Below are positions 33,770-42,479 of a DNA stretch of 44,376 nucleotides, piece by piece. The notes under the pieces are model-generated. The model was not told the origin of the DNA. It saw only the letters and a program-made list of their open reading frames with translations, and searched no databases. Numbering within the stretch: position 1 is the first letter of the stretch; each line of letters starts with the position of its first letter. A program made the position numbers and the translations under genes. Source of the stretch: Candidatus Thalassarchaeum sp. (GTDB lineage: Archaea; Thermoplasmatota; Poseidoniia; Poseidoniales; Thalassarchaeaceae); assembly GCA_022451235.1 (NCBI GenBank), contig JAKUOA010000001.1, forward strand, positions 104,401-148,776. The letters run 5' to 3'.

Positions 33770-36700
33770 TTAGGCGGAATCGAATTCGTCATCCAATTCT
33801 CTAGGGTCAAAGGTTGACCATGACTCGATCAACTCTAAGTCTCGGCGAATTACTTCATTCCTTCGCTTCTGATAGGCCATTCCGAGTAAGATGAAGACTA
33901 CCACTACGGCAATAAGGTACGGAAGTCCACTACCCGCTAGCCAAGATACTAACGAGGTAGTTTGGGGTTTCTCGACTGAGATAGTCTCTACAAGGGCTGG
34001 ACTGGTGAATTCACCATCAATAGCCCAAACCTCAACATTGACCCAACCCTCCTCTTCGATTAGCCAAGTACCAACATAAGTCCAAATTCCATCTCCAGCG
34101 ATGTCATCGCCTCGCATTCCATCATCTTGGAAGATCAGTGTTAGTTCTGAGCCACTAATTTTCATCACCCCTCTAACTTCCTGAGTTGTTCCATCAGCAT
34201 CTTCGAGATTAACTGTGATTCTCATTTGAGTTGGTTTGTCGAGATCTATCTCATTTGGTGCAATCATCATTTCACTTAGAACAGGGGAAGATGCACCAAT
34301 AGTCAAATTGACCGATGTGGTAGAGGACGCTCCTCTCGAGTCTTTCACTAATAGGTCAATTCTAATTGATCCTGGAGTAAATTCGACTTCGATAATTTCC
34401 CTGTTACCAAGTGTCTGACCGTCTCCAGTGGTCCATTGGTAGAGAACTATATCATCATCATAATCGTATGATTGGGAACCATCTAGAGTGATTGAAGAGC
34501 CGGGAGGGATGTATTGGCTATCGAGCAATCCATCGATTAGTGCAACTGGGCCGGTCTCCATTACGAATAGAGTCTGGGTATGGGTGCGGACCCTATCAGT
34601 TGAGTCCCTTAGTTCGAAGGTTAGTCGATGTTCACCTGCAGGAAGATAGTCATTGTACCAGTATTCCGTCGTCTTATCTTGAAGAATTGGTTGGGCTAGA
34701 AGATCTGAGGTTACGGTAACTGTAAATTCATCTCCATCTGGGTCAAATGACTGCCTGAAATCGAATAGAACTGGAGAGTTTGAATAAACTTCAACTTCCG
34801 GAATCGGTGAATCTAGTACAAGAATTGGAGCCGATTCCTCTACCCTTACAACAATTGATGAGGTATCCACTTCAGTTGAGCCATCGTCTATGGTCAAGGT
34901 CACTGTGTGATACCCTTTCGGTAATCGAGAATCTATTACCCATCCACTTCCTATCGGTTCTACCATTCTATCCGAAGTCCAGACTACGCTCACCAAATCC
35001 TTGCTAGATGCCGCGGTTGGACTGCAAACGAATCCGGTGCCGTTGTCAGGCAAATCGCTACAAGCCAAATCCCAATCTCCAGAGCCTGTGGCATCAAAGC
35101 GAATTATTTCACCAGAATCAGTGAGTGTTTGATCGGCTGGTTGAGCAATTATTGAAATCGGAACTGAGTTGTTTACACTTACTTGTTCAGTTATTGAGTT
35201 CCATGTATTTACGTGCCCTGATCTATCATCACTGGTATACATGGTAATTGTGTGCAATCCCTTCGTCAACCAACCCTGCCATTCGATTTCATCGCCAGGA
35301 GTGATGCCCGAAGAGAGTAATCCGTCCAAGTCGCTCCAGAATTCGAAGCGAACCTCATCTCCTTCAGGATCCGTTACCATAGAGCCGTCCAATAAGATGA
35401 GGTGAGCTGAGGTTTCGCCGGCTCGTAATACCTCAAATTCTGGCTCTGGAATTTCGTTGAATAATTTAACATCAAAACTCCAAGTAACATCTGGGTTATT
35501 TCCATCAGAAAGATAAATTGTAAGAGTAAATTGCGATGGTGCATTCGGGAAATCAATATCAAAAATCATTGGACAACCTTGATTGGTTGCTGTAGAAAAT
35601 CCGTAATTTGTTTCAATCCAACAAGTTAGTGAGTCATTTTCAGGGTCGCTGCTTCCCTCAAGTGAGATAGTTGCATTTGCAGTTCGACCAAGATGCATTA
35701 TTCCCCAAGATGAGATACTAGGGGAAGTGGAAACGGACAAGGATGGAGGGCGATTGAAAAGCTCAATCGTTCGGGATTCACTGACGCATTGATTTCCACT
35801 ATCACAAACCTCCAAGATAATCTCTTGCTCACCATCAGATAAGCATCCGTCAACTGTTTCGGGGGGATTATTGGTAACTACGTATGAGCCATTGTTACCA
35901 GAGGGTAAGGTTCCAAAACAAGATGTATGTAAATCGCCGTCGATGCTGCTTATCCAAGTATAAGTGAGTTGATCATCGTCTAAGTCCCAGGATTCACTGG
36001 CATCGAGAATGACTGATGAACCACTTGGGAATTCTTCCTCATCCTCGGGTGTAGGCCAAATTATGAATGGCGGTTGATTGGTTAATTCAAGTCTACAATA
36101 TACCAACAAATCATCATTCAAGGTTATCGATGAAGAGTCATTGTGTACTCCGTCATAATCACATCCAAGATAGGCTGTATTATCGACAGACCACCCTTGA
36201 GATGGAACCCAACGATTTCCAACATAGGGCCCTAGTGTCTTGAAGCCATGATAGGGAAGAGTAGCAGTCTCATCCGATTCCCAAGATGAAAATGATAGGT
36301 TAACCTCAGCGAATGGGATATGTCTCAATAACTGATTTACTGCGTGCACTTCAATCAACCACATTATGTCCAGAATGCTGTCCGTGGCGGTATTTGTTGG
36401 GTCTGAAATAGAACTGGAGGAAATCCAACGAACATGGCTTGAAGATTCTAGATGGAAGGTAGTCTCATGCCCACTTCCTGGAATAAAACCTGAATCAGTG
36501 AAGTTAACAAAACTGGATTCGACTGTGGGTTTGGAACCTGTTGCACAAGCTAATCCTAAGTTATTGACGATAAGTTCAGAATGGTCGACAATATCGAAAC
36601 ATGAACCACCATTCCCTGAAATTATACTGGAAGATAGGTAGGAGGTTATTGCATCTCCAGCCCTCCAAAATACACCGCGATTATCTCCTGAAAGGTCAAC

Positions 36701-38446
36701 ACCGTTAATTTCCGCATTTACATCTTGTAACTGGATTGCATAATTGCTTTGATTCAAATTTATTCTCATATCATCGATAATTACGATGCCATCTCGGACA
36801 AGACCAGTATTATCGATATCCAATGCAGGGCCGCTTAATGGGTCATGAACCTCTACAGCAATCAATTGTAGGTCAATACTATCTCTAGCGACTATGCCAT
36901 GTTGATCTCCATTCGATATACATGTGAAACAGGTGACATTCTTTCCTCCACTCATTACATCATTTGCCTCATCAAAAAATAGCCCCGCTCCAGATTCTGG
37001 AAGACTAGAACCAATACCGTTTCCTGATGTCAGAACATGAGATAGTTCGACATTACTAGAATCTCTAACCGACACTCCATGGCCTGCATTATCTAGGCTT
37101 CTGAGAATCGTTACCTGTGGATGAAATTCTCTGAAGTCAACACCACTGGCTCCGTTATCTGAGGCCCACCAATCTTGACCCATTGCACCTCCTTTCCATA
37201 ATAGAATACCTGGCCCTGAGGAGTTGGTTACAACTAGATCATTGATTACCGGAGCCCAGTTAACGCTACGCAAAAATAATCCCGCCCTATCATTAATTGG
37301 AGTGTTTGCAAGTGGTTTTCCATTATTGTGTAAATCTAGCCCATTGATAATAGTGGAAGAACCGATTAGATATGCCTTGAAGCCGACAACTGGGTTGTCT
37401 TCGATTATGGCATTGTCTACAATGACCCCGCTTGTATTGACTTCAAATGCTGAAAAACCCAATCCTGAGGTTTTGGCATTCAAACCTCCAGTGCCACGTA
37501 TTTCCAAATCATCGAAAACCGCATGGGCAGGTATATTGCTGAATTGACTGTGATTATATTGTTCAACCATCACTCCACGGTACATGCTGTCCTCAATCAC
37601 AACCCTTTGGAATGTTGGCCTAGTCACCCAACTATCTGTGATATGTCGAACAAAAATACCATTGTCGGATCGCTGGATATCTACGTCGGTGATTAATGGT
37701 CTTGAGTCTTCAATCCAGATACCCGTTCCAACGGCAAGCGTAGCCCCTGAGATATTGCTAATTTCTAGGTTTGAAAGTAAGCCACCTGAATTGCCCCAAT
37801 AATTCACACCACGGGTGATTAAACCATCAGCGCTTAGCCCGTTGAGAATTGGAGCTGAGTTCGCTCCCACAGAGAGTCCTATTCCATATCTCCAACTACT
37901 AGAAAAGCCATGGATATCTTGGCCGCCACCATTAATTTCTAAATTATTGATTATCGGAGTTGCTCCTTCAAATAAGTCAACTGCGACCCTGTCGGCATTC
38001 TCCACAATAATATCGGTCAACTGAGGATTAGAACCGTAGATTGTGATTCCAAATTCGGCATCTGTAATCGTAAGATTTTCTATACTTGAACCAAGACCTT
38101 GGCTTGATTGGTTGAAGATAATCCCATCATGCTTACCAAGTATTGATTCTAAGATTACAGGGTCATCTTCAGTACCCTCAACCATAATTCGGCCATCCAC
38201 TGAAATATCCTCATCGGAACCCAAACGAATTGTTGTTCCTTCCTGCACAATTAAGACATCCTGAGCACCTACAATATAGCCATCAGGAAGAAGTACCGTT
38301 CCTGACCAAACAGTGGTACTTTTGCTGTTTGCAGCAGTAGCGACAATGGGGAGGCTGTAAGAAATTAGTAACAATGCAATTACGAATATTGCGAAGCCGG
38401 CTGTGCTACCGTCCCTCGCGCGCATGGTTGAATCGGCTCGCCTCAT
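33770..38446 (-). CDS. Giant cell-surface protein: beta-helix plus PKD-like domains, C-terminal anchor
   Basis: A 1558-residue protein, one of the largest in the window; the ATG at 38425 would remove 7 residues. A signal peptide (FAIFVIALLLISYSLPIVATAA) comes first. Residues about 60-660 are a right-handed parallel beta-helix of short repeats such as NLTITDAEFGITIYGSNPQLTDIIVENAD and HSNVEL-like turns. Residues about 770-1440 form several PKD/Ig-like beta domains (for example LDASESWDLDDDQLTYTW and LDGSQSYDYDDDIVLYQW, the D-x-SxS PKD motif). A membrane helix (about 1504-1525) and an acidic 33-residue tail complete it. Beta-helix folds of this kind bind or cleave polysaccharides, but I see no certain catalytic residues. 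Confidence 0.85.
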   Translation of the reverse strand: MRRADSTMRARDGSTAGFAIFVIALLLISYSLPIVATAANSKSTTVWSGTVLLPDGYIVGAQDVLIVQEGTTIRLGSDEDISVDGRIMVEGTEDDPVILESILGKHDGIIFNQSSQGLGSSIENLTITDAEFGITIYGSNPQLTDIIVENADRVAVDLFEGATPIINNLEINGGGQDIHGFSSSWRYGIGLSVGANSAPILNGLSADGLITRGVNYWGNSGGLLSNLEISNISGATLAVGTGIWIEDSRPLITDVDIQRSDNGIFVRHITDSWVTRPTFQRVVIEDSMYRGVMVEQYNHSQFSNIPAHAVFDDLEIRGTGGLNAKTSGLGFSAFEVNTSGVIVDNAIIEDNPVVGFKAYLIGSSTIINGLDLHNNGKPLANTPINDRAGLFLRSVNWAPVINDLVVTNSSGPGILLWKGGAMGQDWWASDNGASGVDFREFHPQVTILRSLDNAGHGVSVRDSSNVELSHVLTSGNGIGSSLPESGAGLFFDEANDVMSGGKNVTCFTCISNGDQHGIVARDSIDLQLIAVEVHDPLSGPALDIDNTGLVRDGIVIIDDMRINLNQSNYAIQLQDVNAEINGVDLSGDNRGVFWRAGDAITSYLSSSIISGNGGSCFDIVDHSELIVNNLGLACATGSKPTVESSFVNFTDSGFIPGSGHETTFHLESSSHVRWISSSSISDPTNTATDSILDIMWLIEVHAVNQLLRHIPFAEVNLSFSSWESDETATLPYHGFKTLGPYVGNRWVPSQGWSVDNTAYLGCDYDGVHNDSSSITLNDDLLVYCRLELTNQPPFIIWPTPEDEEEFPSGSSVILDASESWDLDDDQLTYTWISSIDGDLHTSCFGTLPSGNNGSYVVTNNPPETVDGCLSDGEQEIILEVCDSGNQCVSESRTIELFNRPPSLSVSTSPSISSWGIMHLGRTANATISLEGSSDPENDSLTCWIETNYGFSTATNQGCPMIFDIDFPNAPSQFTLTIYLSDGNNPDVTWSFDVKLFNEIPEPEFEVLRAGETSAHLILLDGSMVTDPEGDEVRFEFWSDLDGLLSSGITPGDEIEWQGWLTKGLHTITMYTSDDRSGHVNTWNSITEQVSVNNSVPISIIAQPADQTLTDSGEIIRFDATGSGDWDLACSDLPDNGTGFVCSPTAASSKDLVSVVWTSDRMVEPIGSGWVIDSRLPKGYHTVTLTIDDGSTEVDTSSIVVRVEESAPILVLDSPIPEVEVYSNSPVLFDFRQSFDPDGDEFTVTVTSDLLAQPILQDKTTEYWYNDYLPAGEHRLTFELRDSTDRVRTHTQTLFVMETGPVALIDGLLDSQYIPPGSSITLDGSQSYDYDDDIVLYQWTTGDGQTLGNREIIEVEFTPGSIRIDLLVKDSRGASSTTSVNLTIGASSPVLSEMMIAPNEIDLDKPTQMRITVNLEDADGTTQEVRGVMKISGSELTLIFQDDGMRGDDIAGDGIWTYVGTWLIEEEGWVNVEVWAIDGEFTSPALVETISVEKPQTTSLVSWLAGSGLPYLIAVVVVFILLGMAYQKRRNEVIRRDLELIESWSTFDPRELDDEFDSA

Positions 38447-38475
38447 TCGTTGTATTGTTTCCCCCCTGATGGAAT

Positions 38476-38501
38476 CGCCGAAAATAGGACTCTAATCGGC
38501 G
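38476..38501. promoter_or_regulatory. Dyad CGCCGA-N14-TCGGCG between a TATA-like box and the beta-helix gene
   Basis: CGCCGA (38476-38481) and TCGGCG (38496-38501) are perfect reverse complements in the 84-base gap. ATATA (38507-38511), TATAT on the minus strand, would place the transcription start near 38484, inside the dyad. It could equally be a hairpin ending the STAND-ATPase transcript, whose stop is 30 bases upstream. Confidence 0.35.
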
Positions 38502-38530
38502 CAGAGATATAGACGATTGAATTTACTCTC

Positions 38531-40684
38531 TCAAAGTGAGCGAGTTAATTTCAACAATAATTCAGAAGCAGCGGATGGGCACTCAGCCGATTTGAAACGA
38601 CTGATTGCTTCTCTCCAATGAGACAATCGCATATTTGGTTCAAGCACTCCTCTCCAATACCAACGCTGAGCCATTATTCTTCTGTGAGATGGAATTTCAG
38701 GCCTCAGTTCAATTGCGATTGCATTGTTATGGGCAGAAACTAACCAATCTGGATGTGAAGGAGAGGTTGCCTCAAGTGACATATGAATTGCAATAATTTT
38801 GTCGACATTCTCTTCTTCAGAATTGATATATTTCCTAGCCGCATCCAATGACCCCTCTGCCTTAGAAGTGACTAGAGCGCGTAGGTCAATCAAAGCCAAG
38901 CGTGGATGATCTTCGCCCATTTGGGCTACCAAAGATGAACGAACATTGGCTAGGGTTTCGACACTTCCGGATTCTACAGCAACCGCGTGTCTGAGCAAAT
39001 CGAGTGCTAGGCTAGCAGAGGCGAGATCAGTGTTCGGAAGTCTAGACAAATCTACATCATCAATGTGTGAATTTTGGACTTTTGTTGATTGACCAGGTAA
39101 CCTGTCGTCGTGAGCTCGAACTAAGGAAGCAACTTTTGCCCTAACTGCCTCAGCCGGAGATAACGATTCAAGCGCATTTTGTTGTAATTTTTCAGCTTCT
39201 TCAATATTACCTTGTAGCCGAGCAAGCCTTGCTTTTCTGATTAATTTTTGTGGGCTATCGGAGACTGAATCTATATGTTCAGAGGCGACCTCTGATTCGC
39301 CTCTCTCAAAGGCGATATCGATTGCAGTATAACGTAGGTTATCATCATCGGTAACTTGTATCGCATCATCAATCAGCACGGCTGCTGCCGCACTATCTTC
39401 ACGAGAAATTGTTACCACATTTTCCGCCAACCATCTTGTATCGAGTTTCTCTCCAGAATTCAATCGGTGATGAGCCTCAATTCTTCTAGCCCTCGTACCC
39501 ACTCTTGTCGACCAAATCTCGGCTGCTTTAGTATGCAAACCTCGGGCGATTTCTTCTTCCACAGTTGCACGACGAACGTTGCGAATTAGGTGATGAGGTT
39601 CGACTAAACTTTCCATCCATCGGAGAACTGCTGAATCATCCAATTCTGCGATTCCATCTGCAACAAATAATTCCTCTACTGATAGCGGTAATGGTGAGAG
39701 ACTTAGTTCATCCAAGGTACCAAGACCTTCATTGGTTAACCTTCTCAAAACAGTGCTTTGGACGTATTCTTGTACTGCCAGACCTTCCTCCGGAATATCT
39801 TCATCAGGAGACCATAGATGTAGCGCCAAAGGATGGCCACCCAATGCTTTTGCAACCTTTTCTGCCGTTTCACCAGCGATTGAATTTGGCAATAATTCGA
39901 CAGCATCAGAAGTCTCCAATCCCTGTATTCTAATTTCTTCAAAGCCGGACAAAGTTCCGAACGGGCTTGGTGCACGAACTGCTGCGAGAACTCCTGTAGA
40001 AGTTTCGACGCAGGCCGAAAGTAGTGATTTGACAGAACTCAAGTGCCGAGGATGTAATTCCTGCGCCTCATCAATAATTAGAGCTGTTTTATTGCCACTT
40101 GCTGCAGATGCAATTGCTGTAGGATCTCTAGGGGAATCTCTACCTAGCCACATTGAACCGATTGCAAAAGCATCACTGTCTGAGTCACATGTTGCCCAGC
40201 GAATTTTGAATCCTCGCTCCATCAATAAATCTGCAACGGAGCGTGTAAGGCTGGTTTTGCCAATTCCAGGCAGACCGGTTAATTGCAAATTTTCCCCCGC
40301 TAATAATTTCGTCAATAAATTATCCAATTCTTCTCCTCTACCACGAATTTGTATTGGATTTGGGAGTGGGCCAGTAGCGAGGCTTTGTGATTTATCGGGT
40401 AATTCTTCCTCGGATAGATTCTCTGCTCGCTCCCTTCCAGAATCCGTCAAATGTACAATGGTTCGACGACGAGCACCCCCGCCGATAACGTGAGCCGAAC
40501 GAGTAGAAATCAAACCCGAGGATTCCAACTCTTTCAGAGGTGTATGAATTGCCGAGCGAACTAGCCCAAGATGCTCCGCAAGGCCAGGGAGTGATAGTGC
40601 TCTAGGGACATCCCAAGCACTCTCAATCTCCGCTCCAAAGTCAGCCAAACGAAGCAATAGGCGCCGCTGTGTCTCGCTCAGCAT
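38531..40684 (-). CDS. Winged-helix STAND ATPase, probable transcriptional regulator
   Basis: A 717-residue protein. The first 90 residues are a winged helix (LPGLAEHLGLVRSAIHTPLKELESSGLIS, with HVIGGGARRRTIVHLT as wing). The AAA/STAND NTPase follows: Walker A GLPGIGKTS (137-145), Walker B ALIIDEAQEL with Asp205 and Glu206, and GGHPLAL, typical of STAND proteins such as MalT or NB-ARC. The C-terminal 250 residues are helical, with TPR-like segments (LIRKARLARLQGNIEEAEKLQQNAL). STAND proteins sense a ligand through the repeat part and change oligomeric state. The signal here is unknown. The start ATG at 40684 shares the CATG sequence with the first ATG of the uvrC frame. Confidence 0.83.
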   Translation of the reverse strand: MLSETQRRLLLRLADFGAEIESAWDVPRALSLPGLAEHLGLVRSAIHTPLKELESSGLISTRSAHVIGGGARRRTIVHLTDSGRERAENLSEEELPDKSQSLATGPLPNPIQIRGRGEELDNLLTKLLAGENLQLTGLPGIGKTSLTRSVADLLMERGFKIRWATCDSDSDAFAIGSMWLGRDSPRDPTAIASAASGNKTALIIDEAQELHPRHLSSVKSLLSACVETSTGVLAAVRAPSPFGTLSGFEEIRIQGLETSDAVELLPNSIAGETAEKVAKALGGHPLALHLWSPDEDIPEEGLAVQEYVQSTVLRRLTNEGLGTLDELSLSPLPLSVEELFVADGIAELDDSAVLRWMESLVEPHHLIRNVRRATVEEEIARGLHTKAAEIWSTRVGTRARRIEAHHRLNSGEKLDTRWLAENVVTISREDSAAAAVLIDDAIQVTDDDNLRYTAIDIAFERGESEVASEHIDSVSDSPQKLIRKARLARLQGNIEEAEKLQQNALESLSPAEAVRAKVASLVRAHDDRLPGQSTKVQNSHIDDVDLSRLPNTDLASASLALDLLRHAVAVESGSVETLANVRSSLVAQMGEDHPRLALIDLRALVTSKAEGSLDAARKYINSEEENVDKIIAIHMSLEATSPSHPDWLVSAHNNAIAIELRPEIPSHRRIMAQRWYWRGVLEPNMRLSHWREAISRFKSAECPSAASELLLKLTRSL

Positions 40685-40739
40685 GTATCTTCAGCGAGGC
40701 CATCAGTTCATGGGCGTTGACCTTTACCGAGTCATGCCC

Positions 40740-42467
40740 ATGGCAGTCAATCCGGACTCTCTCGACCTCCCGCGCAAGCCCGGAGTCTATCTGTTTAAGC
40801 GGGCTGACGGGCGGGTTCAGTATGTTGGGAAAGCGACAAATCTACGCTCTCGAGTTGGATCATATTTTGCTGCGAAACAAAAACGGGAAAAAGTGCCTAC
40901 AATAGTCGCTGAATCTAATGATGTAGAGTATATCGTTACACAGAATCCTTCTGAAGCATTAATCCTTGAGAGACAACTAATCAGAAAACACAAACCTCGT
41001 TACAATTCTATGCTGATGGATGACAAATCCTACCCATTCATCGCGTTCACTGGACATGAGCACCCGAGAGTAATCTACACCCGCCATCCTCCAAAAAATT
41101 CCCAACGGTGGGGGCCATTTCCAGACGCCGGTGCAGCAAAACAAGTAATTCGACTAATTCGTTCACAGTTCGGTATTCGCGATTGCCCAGAGTTACTTCC
41201 TAGCGGATGTCTTGCAATGCATATTGGACTCTGCCATGGACCATGTATAGAGCCTGAGGGATATGACCAACAAGTTAGAGCTGCTCGTAGTGTATTAGAT
41301 GGAGATGCAGGGGTGCTTATCGAAGCATTGCAGGAGGAAATGGACAGAGCCTCTGCAGAACTCGATTACGAGGCAGCGGCTCAAAAAAGAGATTTAATTC
41401 AAGCAGTAAATACCACTTTATCGCAACAGGTAATTCATTCTAGATTTTACCAGGATTGTGATGCAGTAGGGTTCTCTTCAGTAGGAGAAGTAGCAGTCGT
41501 GTTGATTCTACACACTCAAGATGGAGTAATTCAGGGGCAAGTCAGCTATCCTGTTCTTCATCGTGGGGACATCGTGGCATCGGTTTCTCTAGTATTGTCG
41601 GAGCATTATGCTAATCGCAGACCGCCGAAGACCTTGCTAGTCCCGGCACCAATAACCGATTCAATGAATGACTGGCTTAGTGAAAGAAGAGGCAAGAAAG
41701 TGAGCGTACGCAATCCTCAGCGCGGTGAATTGGCGAAATTACGCTCGATGGCAGATGCTAACGCGGAAATTCAGGCCGCTAGACAGTCAACCAAGAGGTC
41801 TGGGAACTTGGAACAAGCGGCTGCAGACCAAGCCGCGAAAGTACACGGATTCGAATCACTTGACCACATTGTATGCTTCGATATGGCTCAAATTCAGGGC
41901 AAAGAAAGGGTCGGGGCCGCTGTAGTATTTCGAAATGGGCGACCATCAAAAAAGGAGTACAGAACATATCGTGTAAAAACCGATTTCGAAGATGATTTAA
42001 GAATGATGCAAGAGGTTGTTGAACGTTGGTTAAAGCGTCAACAAGAGTGGCCAGATTTATTGTTATTAGACGGTGGAGAAACTCATCTGAAACACGTTCA
42101 TGCAATGATAACATCCCATGGTTTGGGCGATCGTTTTCCAATCGCAGCATTGGCGAAGAAAGAGGAAACTCTTTGGCGACCGGAAGTAGATCCTGTGAAA
42201 TTAGACAGAAAATCTAGAGTTTTGGTTTATGCTCGTGACGAAGCGCATAGATTTGTCAACACCTACCATAGAAAACGTCGTTCGAAGGGTGGGTTGAAGA
42301 GTCCACTCGAAGAAGTCGAAGGTCTTGGAGCAAAGAAGATTCAATCACTATTGCGTCATTTCGGTGGAATGAAGGGTATCGAACATGCCACAGAAGCGCA
42401 ACTCGCTGCTTCCCCTGGGGTTGGTAGAGCCTTAGCACAGCGAATATTCACTTACCTGCATGGATGA
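40740..42467 (+). CDS. uvrC: UvrABC excinuclease subunit C
   Basis: UvrC makes both incisions around DNA lesions marked by UvrA/UvrB. The N-terminal GIY-YIG nuclease reads KPGVYLFKRADGRVQYVGKATNLRSR (first 35 residues), and the UVR motif binding UvrB is at about 193-220 (IEALQEEMDRASAELDYEAAAQKRD). The C-terminal RNase-H-like nuclease has Asp381 (CFDMAQIQG), Asp444 (LLLLDGGETH) and His503 (RDEAHRF). Two HhH motifs end it (VEGLGAKKIQSLLRHFGG and SPGVGRALAQRIF). Starts at 40683, 40710 and 40734 are possible; 40740 gives the usual N-terminus and leaves 55 bases to the divergent STAND gene. The length of about 575 is typical. Of bacterial origin, as in many archaea. uvrA and uvrB are not in this window. 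Confidence 0.93.
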   Translation: MAVNPDSLDLPRKPGVYLFKRADGRVQYVGKATNLRSRVGSYFAAKQKREKVPTIVAESNDVEYIVTQNPSEALILERQLIRKHKPRYNSMLMDDKSYPFIAFTGHEHPRVIYTRHPPKNSQRWGPFPDAGAAKQVIRLIRSQFGIRDCPELLPSGCLAMHIGLCHGPCIEPEGYDQQVRAARSVLDGDAGVLIEALQEEMDRASAELDYEAAAQKRDLIQAVNTTLSQQVIHSRFYQDCDAVGFSSVGEVAVVLILHTQDGVIQGQVSYPVLHRGDIVASVSLVLSEHYANRRPPKTLLVPAPITDSMNDWLSERRGKKVSVRNPQRGELAKLRSMADANAEIQAARQSTKRSGNLEQAAADQAAKVHGFESLDHIVCFDMAQIQGKERVGAAVVFRNGRPSKKEYRTYRVKTDFEDDLRMMQEVVERWLKRQQEWPDLLLLDGGETHLKHVHAMITSHGLGDRFPIAALAKKEETLWRPEVDPVKLDRKSRVLVYARDEAHRFVNTYHRKRRSKGGLKSPLEEVEGLGAKKIQSLLRHFGGMKGIEHATEAQLAASPGVGRALAQRIFTYLHG

Positions 42468-42479
42468 TTATATCGGCTC

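Noticed and set aside
39732-40493. 253-residue plus-strand frame inside the STAND gene.
   Set aside because: The opposite frame has Walker A, Walker B and a winged helix; this one is Ser-rich antisense.
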